Shown here: piece after piece, positions 19,269 through 28,262 of the stretch
How the letters are laid out: every line of letters begins with the position of its first letter
Position numbering within the stretch: position 1 is the first letter of the stretch
Assembly (NCBI GenBank): GCA_905221105.1
Contig: CAJNBW010000006.1
Location: forward strand, 1-64,000
Origin: a bacterium
Lineage (GTDB): Bacteria; Bacillota; Bacilli; Lactobacillales; Streptococcaceae
DNA: 64,000 nt
Reading direction: 5' to 3'
The notes under the pieces: model-generated
The model's input: the letters and a program-made list of their open reading frames with translations, nothing else
Databases searched by the model: none
Told to the model about the DNA's origin: nothing
Made by a program: the position numbers and the translations under genes

Positions 19269-19419
19269 TTCCTTTCTATTATCCCATAGTTCACAAATTT
19301 TGTCAAAGGTTTATACCCTCATCTACTCAGCTTCTCAAGCTTTAACCCATATCCAATAATTAAGCGAAAAATATCGAAAAATTATTTTTAGGAAACTCCC
19401 CAAAAGCCTGAAATAGAGC

Positions 19420-19518
19420 CAAAAAACTCCACCTAATTGGGTGGAGTTAAGGGAGATTATTATGAAAAAGAAAAGTTTAGGATTTTATTAAATAAAGTTA
19501 GGAGGTCTTTACTTAATA
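19420..19518 (-). ncRNA. CiaR-dependent small RNA (csRNA type), copy 2
   Basis: Predicted ~99 nt. CiaR repeat GTTAAG-N5-TTTAAG (minus; 19541-19557), -10 TATCAT (19525-19530). The 5' hairpin (ATTAAGTAAAG paired with CTTTATTTAAT) presents CCTCC in its loop. The central unpaired region is complementary to GGGAG..ATTATTATG-AAA-AAG, and the terminator is ACTCCACC/GGTGGAGT with TTTTTT. It is tandem with copy 3, about 95 bp apart. Confidence 0.88.
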
Positions 19519-19612
19519 ACTATATGATACAAGACGAAGCTTAAAACTAGCTTAACTTTTCTCAAATTCTACCATTTTTCAAAAAATTTCTATTACCATC
19601 ACCTCGCCCCAC

Positions 19613-19708
19613 AAAAAAAGTCACCTGATTGGGTGACTTCATTAGGAGATTATGATGAAAAAAAGTTTTAGGATTTCATTAAATAAAGTTAGGAGGTCTT
19701 TATTTAAT
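19613..19708 (-). ncRNA. CiaR-dependent small RNA (csRNA type), copy 3
   Basis: Predicted ~96 nt. CiaR repeat CTTAAG-N5-TTTAAG (minus; 19731-19747), -10 TATCAT (19715-19720). It has the 5' hairpin with CCTCC in the loop, the central anti-initiation region (AACTTTTTTTCATCATAATCT), and the terminator AAGTCACC/GGTGACTT with a T-run (19612-19639). Closely similar to copy 2. Confidence 0.88.
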
Positions 19709-19805
19709 GACTATATGATACTAGACCAGCCTTAAACTTTGCTTAAGAAAAAACAAGTTTTGTTATTTTTCTCGATTCATCCAAGTCATTCTTATACAGT
19801 ACCTC

Positions 19806-20501
19806 TTAAAATTCTCTCAAGCTCTTGTACTGTCGTCCATTTTTATCAAAATTTTCAGGAGCCAACCATGCTTCCAATCGAGCTTTGACTTGGGGCCAGT
19901 CCTTATCAATCATAGACAACCAATCCGTATCCCTCGTACGCCCCTTATAAACAACTGCCTGACGGAAGGTTCCTTCATAGACAAATCCCAAACGCTCCGC
20001 AGCTCGTCTGGATGGTAGATTAAGAGAATCACATTTCCATTCGTAGCGACGATAGTTAAGCTCCTCAAAAACATAGCGAGCTAGGAGATACTGAGCTTCA
20101 GTTCCTATCCGTGTGCCCCTTAGCTCTGGAGAAAAAGTGACAGCTCCCACTTCTATCACTCGGTTATTCTGGTCAATGCGCATGAGAGAAAATGTTCCCA
20201 AAGCCTTACCAGTTGCCTTATCTACAATCGCATAGTAGAAGCGATCCTTACGAGCCAACATCTGATTTAAAAGGCTAACCAGCTCCTCCATATCTGCCAC
20301 TGACTCCTGAAAGAGGTAGGTCCACATCTCTCGAGGAGTATCTGGACCATAAACAGCTAATAAATCCTCCGCATGCTTTTCCACCGAAAGAGCCTCTATC
20401 CGAGCATAACGCCCTTCTAAGAGATCAATAGCAGGCAATTCACCATGTGTGTAACCTTCCATTGACTCCCCAATCATTTGACTATATTCATTTACTGGCA
20501 T
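19806..20501 (-). CDS. GNAT acetyltransferase (RimJ/RimL-like)
   Basis: 231 residues. The acetyl-CoA site is visible as SPELRGTRIGTEAQ (~130-143) and the fold ends with the RRAAERLGFVYEGTFRQAVVYKGR pattern seen in RimL-type enzymes, shown here only by its family look (SRRAAERLGF, EGTFRQAVVYKGR). Substrate unknown. Start ATG has AAGGAG 7 nt upstream. It has its own promoter (TTGAAT/TATACT, 20545-20574) just after the leuS terminator. Confidence 0.82.
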   Translation of the reverse strand: MPVNEYSQMIGESMEGYTHGELPAIDLLEGRYARIEALSVEKHAEDLLAVYGPDTPREMWTYLFQESVADMEELVSLLNQMLARKDRFYYAIVDKATGKALGTFSLMRIDQNNRVIEVGAVTFSPELRGTRIGTEAQYLLARYVFEELNYRRYEWKCDSLNLPSRRAAERLGFVYEGTFRQAVVYKGRTRDTDWLSMIDKDWPQVKARLEAWLAPENFDKNGRQYKSLREF

Positions 20502-20544
20502 AACTTTCTCCTTGTTTCGCTTTTCAAACTTTATAGTTGCCCAT

Positions 20545-20574
20545 AGTATATCATACTTTCATAAGAAGATTCAA
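20545..20574 (-). promoter_or_regulatory. Promoter of the GNAT gene
   Basis: Minus-strand TTGAAT (20569-20574), 18-nt spacer, TATACT (20545-20550). The -35 box begins within the T-run of the leuS terminator. Confidence 0.65.
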
Positions 20575-20576
20575 AA

Positions 20577-20604
20577 AATCCTCCAGATTCTACTCTGAAG
20601 GATT
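20577..20604 (-). terminator. leuS terminator
   Basis: Minus-strand arms AATCCTTCAGA and TCTGGAGGATT (11 bp, one G-U) followed by TTTTG. Confidence 0.88.
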
Positions 20605-20610
20605 CCTATC

Positions 20611-23112
20611 TTATTTCACAACGATATTAACGAGTTTGTTAGGCACACTAATCACTTTCACGATTTCCTTACCGTCAATCTCTGCTTTGACTTTTTCATC
20701 CGCTAGAGCAATTTCTTGCAATTCTTCGCGTGAGAGGTCTTTAGCGACCATGAGTTTGGCACGGACTTTTCCTTTGATTTGGACGACGATTTCGATTTCG
20801 TCTTCAACCAATTTGCTTTCATCCCATGTTGGCCAAGCCACGTAAGAGATTGATTCACCTGTTGCTACAACAACTTGCCAGAGTTCTTCTGCCAAGTGAG
20901 GTGCAAATGGTGCGATTAATTGGATGAAGCCTTTGGCATAGTCCACATAGAGTTTGTCTTCCTTATTGGCAGCGTTAACAAAGACCATAAGTTGGGCAAT
21001 GGCTGTGTTGAATTTCATAGACTCGATTTGCTCAGTGACAGATTTGACTGTTTCATTGTAGACCTTGTCGAGAGCGCCATTATTTTCCGCAACGATTTCT
21101 TTACTTGTAATCAAACGGTAAACACGGTCAAGGAATTTACGACTTCCTTCCAGACCTTCTTCTGACCAAGCGATAGAAGCATCGAGTGGCCCCATAAACA
21201 TTTCATAGACACGAAGAGTATCGGCACCGTATTGTTCCACCACATCGTCTGGGTTGACAACGTTCTTGAGGGATTTAGACATCTTGGCTGGCGCTTGCTC
21301 CAACTCTTCTCCTGTTTCCACATGGAAGAAGGAACCATCACGTTTTTCAACCTTATCAGTTGCCACAAGAGCCCCACGGTGGTCACGGTAGCTAGTTCCC
21401 AAAATCATCCCTTGGTTAAAGAGTTTTTGGAATGGTTCCTTAGTTGGAACGACACCGAGGTCATAGAGGAATTTGTGCCAGAAACGAGCGTAAAGCAAGT
21501 GAAGAACAGCATGCTCTGCACCACCCACGTAGATATCTACTGGCAACCATTGTTTGAGAAGGTCCTCATCAGCCAATTTCTCAGTATTGTGCGGGTCAAT
21601 ATAGCGGAGGTAGTACCAGCTTGAACCAGCCCACTGTGGCATAGTGTTTGTTTCACGACGACCCTTGGCACCATCTTCACGAGTCACTTCAAGCCAGTCT
21701 GTCAAGTTAGCTAGTGGACTTTCACCAGTACCTGAAGGGCGGATGTCCTTGGTTACAGGCAAGACAAGTGGCAATTCATTTTCAGGGACAGCTGTTGAAG
21801 TTCCATCTTCCCAATGAATGATTGGAATTGGCTCACCCCAGTAACGTTGACGACTAAAGAGCCAGTCGCGGAGACGGTAGGTCACCTTCTCCTGACCACA
21901 GCCTTTTTCTTCCAACCAAGCCACAATCTTAGCAATTGCGTCTTCTTTGTTCAATCCATCTAGGAAGTCAGAGTTGATATGAAGTCCATCTTCTGTGTAG
22001 GCAGCTTCTGCTACGTTTCCACCTTCAAGTACTTCTACGATTGGAAGGTCAAATTGTTTAGCAAATTCCCAGTCACGTTGGTCATGGGCAGGCACGGCCA
22101 TGACAGCACCTGTTCCATAGCTAGCAAGAACATAGTCCGCAATCCAGATTGGAATTTCCTTGCCATTGACAGGGTTGATGGCATAAGCACCAGTCCAAAC
22201 TCCTGTTTTTTCTTTGGCAAGGTCAGTACGAGCCAAGTCAGACTTGAGGCTGGCTTGGTGTTTGTAGGCTGCTACTGCCTCTGCTTGCTCTGGGCTTGTG
22301 ATAGCGTCAACCAAGTCATGCTCAGGAGCCAAGACAGTGAAAGTCGCACCGAAAAGGGTGTCCGGACGAGTGGTAAAGACTGTGAATTCCTTGTCTGTTC
22401 CCTTAACTTTGAATGTTACATTGGCACCAGTTGATTTACCAATCCAGTTGCGTTGCATGTCCTTAATAGACTCTGGCCAATCCAACTCATCTAAGTCATT
22501 AAGCAAGCGCTCTGCATAGGCCGTGATTTTAAGCATCCATTGACGCATTGGTTTGCGGACAACTGGATAGCCTCCACGCTCAGAAGTTCCATCAGGAAGA
22601 ACCTCTTCGTTGGCGATGGCAGTTCCCAATTCTTCCACCCAGTTTACTGGCACTTCCGCTTCATAGGCCAAGCCCTTTTCGTAAAGCTTGGTGAAGATCC
22701 ATTGCGTCCACTTGTAGTAGTTTGGATCTGTTGTATTGACTTCACGATCCCAGTCGTAAGAGAATCCAAGCGCATTGATTTGACGTTTGAAGTTGGCAAT
22801 GTTCTCAGCTGTAAATTCTGCTGGGTCATTACCAGTATCCATAGCATATTGCTCAGCAGGCAAACCAAAAGCATCCCAGCCCATTGGGTGAAGAACATTG
22901 TAGCCTTGCGCACGTTTGTAACGGCTGAGAATATCTGTTGCGGTATAACCTTCTGGGTGTCCTACGTGTAGACCCGCTCCAGACGGATAAGGGAACATAT
23001 CGAGAGCATAAAACTTCGGTTTTGAGGCATCTGTTCCTGTCTTAAATGTATGATGTTCTGCCCAGTAGCCTTGCCACTTAGGCTCAATTTCTTTATGATT
23101 GTAAAAACTCAT
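20611..23112 (-). CDS. leuS: Leucyl-tRNA synthetase
   Basis: Charges tRNA-Leu; 833 residues, full length, with an editing (CP1) domain. The HIGH-type motif is [15 protein letters not shown] and the KMSKS motif is KMSKSLKN. The start is ATG 23110-23112 ([17 protein letters not shown]) with GGAGAG 7 nt upstream; a longer open frame to 23256 has no ribosome binding site. No T-box signature (AGGGTGG) is present in the leader. Confidence 0.97.
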   Translation of the reverse strand: MSFYNHKEIEPKWQGYWAEHHTFKTGTDASKPKFYALDMFPYPSGAGLHVGHPEGYTATDILSRYKRAQGYNVLHPMGWDAFGLPAEQYAMDTGNDPAEFTAENIANFKRQINALGFSYDWDREVNTTDPNYYKWTQWIFTKLYEKGLAYEAEVPVNWVEELGTAIANEEVLPDGTSERGGYPVVRKPMRQWMLKITAYAERLLNDLDELDWPESIKDMQRNWIGKSTGANVTFKVKGTDKEFTVFTTRPDTLFGATFTVLAPEHDLVDAITSPEQAEAVAAYKHQASLKSDLARTDLAKEKTGVWTGAYAINPVNGKEIPIWIADYVLASYGTGAVMAVPAHDQRDWEFAKQFDLPIVEVLEGGNVAEAAYTEDGLHINSDFLDGLNKEDAIAKIVAWLEEKGCGQEKVTYRLRDWLFSRQRYWGEPIPIIHWEDGTSTAVPENELPLVLPVTKDIRPSGTGESPLANLTDWLEVTREDGAKGRRETNTMPQWAGSSWYYLRYIDPHNTEKLADEDLLKQWLPVDIYVGGAEHAVLHLLYARFWHKFLYDLGVVPTKEPFQKLFNQGMILGTSYRDHRGALVATDKVEKRDGSFFHVETGEELEQAPAKMSKSLKNVVNPDDVVEQYGADTLRVYEMFMGPLDASIAWSEEGLEGSRKFLDRVYRLITSKEIVAENNGALDKVYNETVKSVTEQIESMKFNTAIAQLMVFVNAANKEDKLYVDYAKGFIQLIAPFAPHLAEELWQVVVATGESISYVAWPTWDESKLVEDEIEIVVQIKGKVRAKLMVAKDLSREELQEIALADEKVKAEIDGKEIVKVISVPNKLVNIVVK

Positions 23113-23140
23113 GGTCTCTCTCCAATTTTGTGATGTTACT

Positions 23141-23146
23141 ATTATA
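23141..23146 (-). promoter_or_regulatory. leuS promoter (-10)
   Basis: TGGTATAAT extended -10 on the minus strand, 28 nt before the start; -35 weak. Confidence 0.6.
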
Positions 23147-23245
23147 CCATTTTTGAGTGAATTTGAAAGACGAGAAATGTTCTTTTGGGCTTGGATGCCA
23201 AGAAAGACTGAATCGTAAATCCAGCTTATGTAGCAGTATAAAAAA

Positions 23246-23266
23246 TTAGCCCTCATTTGGAGCTAA
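23246..23266 (-). terminator. Orphan minus-strand terminator in the leuS-iron transporter gap
   Basis: TTAGCTC/GGGCTAA hairpin followed by TTTTTT on the minus strand. No minus-strand gene lies between it and the divergent iron transporter. It may end an unrecognised short transcript, or insulate leuS. The rest of the ~320-bp gap shows only promoter-like AT-rich sequence. Confidence 0.55.
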
Positions 23267-23360
23267 CTTCTATCAATTATTTGTTTCTTGTATTTTCTTC
23301 CCCTAGCGTCTTTAACTCATATTTCTCGTTTTAGATTTCTTTAAGGTTTTTATTATATCC

Positions 23361-23374
23361 TGTAGAACTCTACA
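23361..23374. promoter_or_regulatory. Palindrome upstream of the iron transporter
   Basis: TGTAGAACTCTACA, a perfect 6-bp inverted repeat with 2-bp spacer, 57 bp before the lipoprotein gene. Its position suits an operator. The regulator is unknown and no Fur box is recognisable. Confidence 0.35.
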
Positions 23375-23430
23375 TTTTAAAAACATTAACAATCTAGGTA
23401 GAGAAAACGTTCGTAAAAAAGGAGATTCTT

Positions 23431-24471
23431 ATGAAAAAACTACTATTCTTTCTCTCTTGTGGATGGATATTTCTTACTTTATCAGGATGTTCTTCAGCTA
23501 TAGAAGCGGAGACTAACACTGAAAAAGGTTCAGATAACACTTTGGTTGTCTACTCACCTAACCCTGAAGACCTTATCGAAAAAACAATCCCAGCCTTCGA
23601 AGAAAAATATGGTGTTAAGGTTGACTTAGTACAAGCCAGTACTGGTGAATTGTTCAAAAAAGCTGAGGCTGAAAAAGAATCCCCTGTAGCCGATGTCATT
23701 TTCGGAGGCTCCTACGCCCTCTTCTCTTCTAACGAAAATCTTTTTGAACCTTATATTTCTCAAGAGAACGACCAGATAATCCCTGAATATCAAAATAAAA
23801 CCGGATTCTACACTCCTTATACACTGGATGTCAGTGTCATCATTGCCAATTCAGCTCTTACAAAAGATATTAAAATTGAAGGCTACAATGATCTACTCAA
23901 TCCTAAATTAAAAGGAAAAATCGCGACTGCTGATCCTAGTAATGCTTCTAGCGCCTTTGCTCAACTAACAAACATGCTTATAGATCAAGGTGGATACGAA
24001 AATGAACAAGCTTGGAACTATGTGAAAAATCTATTTACCCTAGTAGATGGAAAGATTGCATCTAGTTCTTCAAATGTTTACAAAGCTGTCGCCGATGGAG
24101 AAATGGCTGTAGGGCTCACCTATGAAGATCCTGCCTTAAAACTTCTAAATGACGGAGTTGATGTAAAAGTCGTTTATCCAAAAGAAGGAACCGTCTTTTT
24201 ACCTGGTAACGCGGCTATCGTCAAAAACGCCAAACACATGGAAAACGCCAAGAAATTTATTGACTTCCTCCTTTCTCAAGAAGTACAAGATAAGTTAGGA
24301 ACTGAAACAACAATCAGACCCATTCGTAAAAATGCTAAAACCAATAAAAATATGAAGGCTATGACAGAAATCAATATTGCCACTGAAGATTCCGATTATG
24401 TCATTAAAAACAAATCCGCCATTCTTAAAAAGTACAATGATATTTTTACAGATATCCAATCTAAACAGTAA
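23431..24471 (+). CDS. pitA: Ferric iron ABC transporter, substrate-binding lipoprotein
   Basis: 346-residue lipoprotein with a lipobox (TLSGC, Cys~20) after MKKLLFFLSCGWIFL. Periplasmic-binding-protein fold of the AfuA/FbpA type (family of ferric-ion and related binding proteins): DLVQASTGELFKKAEAE, DPSNASSAFAQL, VGLTYEDPALKLL. It has GGAG 7 nt upstream. It is followed at 12 nt by the ATPase and then the permease. Position and order match the pneumococcal Pit ferric transporter, so iron is the likely cargo; this is inferred from homology rather than from ligand residues. Confidence 0.83.
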   Translation: MKKLLFFLSCGWIFLTLSGCSSAIEAETNTEKGSDNTLVVYSPNPEDLIEKTIPAFEEKYGVKVDLVQASTGELFKKAEAEKESPVADVIFGGSYALFSSNENLFEPYISQENDQIIPEYQNKTGFYTPYTLDVSVIIANSALTKDIKIEGYNDLLNPKLKGKIATADPSNASSAFAQLTNMLIDQGGYENEQAWNYVKNLFTLVDGKIASSSSNVYKAVADGEMAVGLTYEDPALKLLNDGVDVKVVYPKEGTVFLPGNAAIVKNAKHMENAKKFIDFLLSQEVQDKLGTETTIRPIRKNAKTNKNMKAMTEINIATEDSDYVIKNKSAILKKYNDIFTDIQSKQ

Positions 24472-24483
24472 AAGAGGTTCACT

Positions 24484-25575
24484 ATGAGTGAGATCAAAAT
24501 TATTAACGCCAAAAAAATCTACCATGATGTCCCTGTTATTGATAATTTAAATATTACAATTCCCAAAGGAAGTCTCTTTACCATCCTTGGCCCTTCAGGA
24601 TGTGGGAAAACGACTCTTCTTCGTATGATTGCAGGTTTCAACAGTATCGAAGGCGGAGAATTTTACTTCGATGATACAAAAATCAATAATATGGAACCCA
24701 GCAAACGCAATATCGGGATGGTGTTCCAAAACTACGCTATTTTCCCACATTTGACTGTCCGAGATAATGTCGCTTTTGGTCTCAAGCAAAAGAAGGTTCC
24801 AAAAGAAGAATTGGTCCAACAGACCAACAAGTATCTTGAACTCATGCAAATTGCTCAATATGCGGATCGAAAGCCCGATAAACTCAGTGGTGGACAACAA
24901 CAACGTGTCGCCTTGGCACGCGCCTTAGCGGTTAATCCAAGTGTTCTCCTCATGGACGAGCCACTTAGTAACCTAGATGCCAAACTTCGCTTGGATATGC
25001 GTCAAGCCATTCGAGAAATCCAACACGAAGTGGGAATTACAACCGTTTATGTAACCCACGACCAAGAAGAAGCCATGGCTATTTCAGATCAAATTGCTGT
25101 TATGAAAGATGGGGTAATCCAACAAATCGGCCGACCAAAAGAACTCTATCATAAACCAGCCAATGAGTTTGTGGCCACCTTTATCGGACGCACAAATATT
25201 ATCCCTGCCAATCTCGAAAAACGGAGCAACGGCGCTTATATCGTCTTTTCAGATGGCTATGCCCTTCGAATGCCAGCCCTTGATCAGGCTGAGGAACAAG
25301 CTATTCATGTAAGCATTCGTCCTGAAGAGTTTATCAAAGATGAATCTGGAGATATTGAAGGAACTATTAGCGATAGCGTCTATCTTGGACTGAATACTGA
25401 ATATTTCATCGAGACAGGCTTTGCCTCAAAAATTCAAGTTAGCGAAGAATCAACTTTTGAAGAAGATCTACAAAAAGGCGATCGTATTCGTCTACGAATC
25501 AATACTCAAAAATTAAACGTCTTTTCTGCAGATGGTTCTCAAAACCTGATAAAAGGAGTCAACCATGGAACGTAA
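24484..25575 (+). CDS. Ferric iron ABC transporter, ATP-binding protein
   Basis: 363 residues, FbpC/PotA-type ATPase. Walker [10 protein letters not shown], signature LSGGQQQR, Walker B VLLMDEP and the switch His in VTHDQEEA are present. A TOBE-like C-terminal regulatory domain follows from about residue 240 ([15 protein letters not shown]). It lies 12 nt after the binding protein and overlaps the permease by 11 bp. Confidence 0.9.
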   Translation: MSEIKIINAKKIYHDVPVIDNLNITIPKGSLFTILGPSGCGKTTLLRMIAGFNSIEGGEFYFDDTKINNMEPSKRNIGMVFQNYAIFPHLTVRDNVAFGLKQKKVPKEELVQQTNKYLELMQIAQYADRKPDKLSGGQQQRVALARALAVNPSVLLMDEPLSNLDAKLRLDMRQAIREIQHEVGITTVYVTHDQEEAMAISDQIAVMKDGVIQQIGRPKELYHKPANEFVATFIGRTNIIPANLEKRSNGAYIVFSDGYALRMPALDQAEEQAIHVSIRPEEFIKDESGDIEGTISDSVYLGLNTEYFIETGFASKIQVSEESTFEEDLQKGDRIRLRINTQKLNVFSADGSQNLIKGVNHGT

Positions 25576-27223
25576 AAAACTAAATATTTGGACAGCCTCC
25601 TCTTTCTTCATCTTTCTTACCTATCTTGTCTTTCTCGTTTATCCTATCGTTACTGTGCTCAAGCAAGCACTCATACATGAAGGACAATTCTCACTAGCTA
25701 ATTTTGTCACTTTCTTTAGTAAAGCCTACTACTCTGAGACACTCGTCAATAGTTTCAAGGTTTCCATTACCGCTACTGTCACTTCCTTGGTTGTAGGAAC
25801 CTTATTAGCTTACCTCTTTTCCATGTATGATTTCAAGGGAAAGAAATTTCTACAAATATTAATTATCATTGCTTCCATGTCAGCTCCTTTCGTAGGAGCC
25901 TACTCCTGGATTCTCTTGCTGGGACGAAATGGGGTCATTACTAAATTCCTGACAAATACCCTTCATCTTCCAGCTATCGATATTTATGGATTCAAAGGAA
26001 TTGTACTTGTCTTTACACTACAATTATTCCCACTGGTATTTCTATACGTTGCTGGGACAATGAAAAGTATTGACAATTCTCTACTTGAAGCCGCTGAAAG
26101 CATGGGTTCCTTCGGATTTAAGCGTATCGTAACGGTTGTTTTACCTCTCTTAGTTCCAACCTTACTAGCAGCTGCCCTGCTTGTATTTATGAGAGCATTC
26201 TCAGACTTTGGAACACCGATGTTAATTGGTGAAGGATATCGGACTTTCCCGGTCTTGATTTATACACAATTTATTAGCGAGGTTGGAGGAAATTCTGCTT
26301 TTGCATCTGCTTTAGCAATTATGGCGATTATCATTGCCTTGGCAATTTTCCTTATCCAAAAATACATTTCAAATCGCTACAGTTTCAGTATGAATTCGCT
26401 CCATCCAATTGAGCCTAAAAAAACTACAAAAGGAAAAATGGTTGCCATTTATGCAACAGTCTACGGAATTATCTTGTTCTCTGTTCTACCTCAAGTCTAC
26501 TTGATTTATACTTCTTTCCTAAAAACATCAGGTATGGTATTTGTCAAAGGTTATTCTCTAAACAGTTACAAGGTAGCTTTCAATCGTATGGGATCTGCTA
26601 TTTTCAATACCATTCGTATCCCTTTGATTGCCTTAGTTCTAGTTGTTTTATTTGCAACATTTATCTCCTACCTAGCCGTTAGAAAACGGAATTTGTTTAC
26701 AAACTTAATTGACAGCCTCAGTATGGTTCCTTATATTGTACCAGGAACCGTTCTAGGGATTGCCTTCATTTCTTCCTTCAATACTGGTCTATTTGGAAGT
26801 GGATTTCTTATGATTACAGGGACAGCTTTCATCTTGATTATGTCCCTATCTGTCAGAAGATTACCTTATACTATTCGCTCATCTGTTGCTAGCTTGCAAC
26901 AAATAGCACCAAGTATTGAAGAAGCCGCTGAGAGTTTAGGAAGTAGCCGTCTCAATACCTTTGCCAAGATTACAACTCCAATGATGCTATCTGGTATTAT
27001 CTCTGGAGCCATCCTATCTTGGGTCACAATGATTTCAGAACTCTCTACTTCTATCCTCCTCTACAATGTCAAAACAAGAACAATGACTGTAGCCATTTAT
27101 ACAGAGGTTCTCAGAGGAAATTACGGTGTAGCCGCAGCCTTGTCAACTATCCTGACTGTTCTAACAGTAGGTTCCTTGCTCTTGTTTATGAAAATCTCTA
27201 AAAGCAATAGCATTACACTTTAG
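25565..27223 (+). CDS. Ferric iron ABC transporter, fused permease
   Basis: 552 residues, two concatenated binding-protein-dependent permease halves (FbpB type), with about 12 membrane segments. Both EAA-like cytoplasmic loops are visible (LLEAAESMGSFGFKRI and IEEAAESLGSSRLNTF), the points of contact with the ATPase. Last gene of the transporter operon, followed by a strong terminator. Confidence 0.9.
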   Translation: MERKKLNIWTASSFFIFLTYLVFLVYPIVTVLKQALIHEGQFSLANFVTFFSKAYYSETLVNSFKVSITATVTSLVVGTLLAYLFSMYDFKGKKFLQILIIIASMSAPFVGAYSWILLLGRNGVITKFLTNTLHLPAIDIYGFKGIVLVFTLQLFPLVFLYVAGTMKSIDNSLLEAAESMGSFGFKRIVTVVLPLLVPTLLAAALLVFMRAFSDFGTPMLIGEGYRTFPVLIYTQFISEVGGNSAFASALAIMAIIIALAIFLIQKYISNRYSFSMNSLHPIEPKKTTKGKMVAIYATVYGIILFSVLPQVYLIYTSFLKTSGMVFVKGYSLNSYKVAFNRMGSAIFNTIRIPLIALVLVVLFATFISYLAVRKRNLFTNLIDSLSMVPYIVPGTVLGIAFISSFNTGLFGSGFLMITGTAFILIMSLSVRRLPYTIRSSVASLQQIAPSIEEAAESLGSSRLNTFAKITTPMMLSGIISGAILSWVTMISELSTSILLYNVKTRTMTVAIYTEVLRGNYGVAAALSTILTVLTVGSLLLFMKISKSNSITL

Positions 27224-27235
27224 TTTTCCCCATCA

Positions 27236-27268
27236 AAAACAGCCGAAAAGATTACCCTCGGCTGTTTT
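27236..27268. terminator. Bidirectional terminator between iron permease and gpmB-like gene
   Basis: 11-bp stem AAAACAGCCGA (27236-27246) / TCGGCTGTTTT (27258-27268), T-run on both strands. Confidence 0.92.
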
Positions 27269-27325
27269 TTCTTATCTTGATATTCCTATCAAATCCCTAG
27301 TTCATAGCAAGCAAGTCTAGACTGA

Positions 27326-28018
27326 TTAAATACAGGCTTCCTCCATCTTCTCCCGTCCTAGTTCTCGGTAACTACGATCGCCGACAACTTCAACGCTAAA
27401 CTGGCCGTCCTCATATTCAAGAATTGTCACGCTACCATTATCGAGACCATGCGGATGCATGCCATTAATCAGATAAACAATGGTTCCAATGGTCATTCCG
27501 TGGCTGACAACGAGAGCATTGCCCCCACCTTGCTCTTCCATTTCTTTGGCAATCGCTTCAAAGCCTTCCTTGATTCGGCCACTGAGTTTTTCCCAGCCTT
27601 CAGCCCAACCAGCTGTATCAACCTCCACCAAGCCCTCAGCCAGTTCAGCATAAGACAATTGGTGAACGTGATCCACATTAAAGATACGAGGAATAATACC
27701 CATGAAAAGATCACCATCGTAGGCTCCGTCAAAGCTACCAAAACACCACTCTCTGATACGCTTGTCCATGCGATAAGGGATTTTCCCCTGCAAGCCAAGC
27801 TCGTCAAGGATAATTCCCATGGTCTGAATGGTGCGACCAGAATCACTGGAATAAGCGCGCTCAAACTGTAGACCAGATTCTCGCAAACCGATTCCTAATT
27901 CTTGAATCCCTCGCTCACCTTCAGCTGTTAAGGGAGTATCACTCCAACCTTGCGCGCGACCAATCGTGTTAAACATGGTCTTGCCATGACGTACCAAATA
28001 CAATCGTACTTTTACCAT
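27326..28018 (-). CDS. Histidine phosphatase / phosphoglycerate mutase family protein
   Basis: 230 residues from ATG 28016-28018 (MVKVRLYLVRHGKTMFN), with GGAGG 7 nt upstream. The phosphohistidine motif RHGKT is near the N-terminus and the second catalytic His is in VVSHGMT. The length and insertion are typical of broad-specificity phosphatases annotated gpmB. Glycolytic mutase activity is not assured. Confidence 0.85.
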   Translation of the reverse strand: MVKVRLYLVRHGKTMFNTIGRAQGWSDTPLTAEGERGIQELGIGLRESGLQFERAYSSDSGRTIQTMGIILDELGLQGKIPYRMDKRIREWCFGSFDGAYDGDLFMGIIPRIFNVDHVHQLSYAELAEGLVEVDTAGWAEGWEKLSGRIKEGFEAIAKEMEEQGGGNALVVSHGMTIGTIVYLINGMHPHGLDNGSVTILEYEDGQFSVEVVGDRSYRELGREKMEEACI

Positions 28019-28057
28019 TTTCCGTCCTCCGTTTGCTTCTATTATATCATGGATGAT

Positions 28058-28208
28058 AAAACAAAAGCCACCCATACAGGCGACTTTTGCAGGAGATTAT
28101 TATGAAAAAGTTTAGGAGTTCTATTAAATAAAGATATTAGATGAAAATCAAATTCAAACTAAATCAGTGTTATCTGTTTCAAATAATATTAGGAGGTCTT
28201 TATTTAAT
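28058..28208 (-). ncRNA. CiaR-dependent small RNA (csRNA type), copy 4, long form
   Basis: Predicted ~151 nt. CiaR repeat TTTAAG-N5-TTTAAG (minus; 28231-28247), then TATACT (28215-28220). It has the same 5' stem (ATTAAATAAAG / CTTTATTTAAT), CCTCC, a central region complementary to an AGGAG..ATG-AAA-AAG initiation site, and the terminator AAAAGTCGCC/GGGTGGCTTTT. Relative to copies 2 and 3 it carries a 55-nt insertion (28134-28188) in the apical loop of the 5' hairpin, bounded by a 7-bp direct repeat ATATTAG. The pneumococcal csRNA set also includes one of about this length. Confidence 0.85.
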
Positions 28209-28262
28209 GATTATAGTATACACACCTAACCTTAAATAGAACTTAAAATTTCTCCTATTTTC

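Larger units (their letters stand above)
19195..19271 (-). ncRNA. Antisense RNA antitoxin of the Fst module
   Basis: Minus-strand promoter TTGACA (19301-19306), 17-nt spacer, GATAAT (19278-19283); transcription from ~19271 runs toward the toxin gene and stops at the shared hairpin (19201-19236), giving ~75 nt. Its 5' part is complementary to the toxin start region through the direct repeat, and its 3' part to the toxin terminator. This convergent layout is that of RNA II in the pAD1 par/Fst family. Confidence 0.8.

Noticed and set aside
23113-23430. Possible T-box leader for leuS
   Set aside because: No AGGGTGG-type T-box sequence or specifier stem; only a promoter and an orphan terminator are visible.
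28134-28188. Full BOX element inside the long csRNA
   Set aside because: Only a short stretch resembles the start of such repeats; no complete boxA-B-C order is present.
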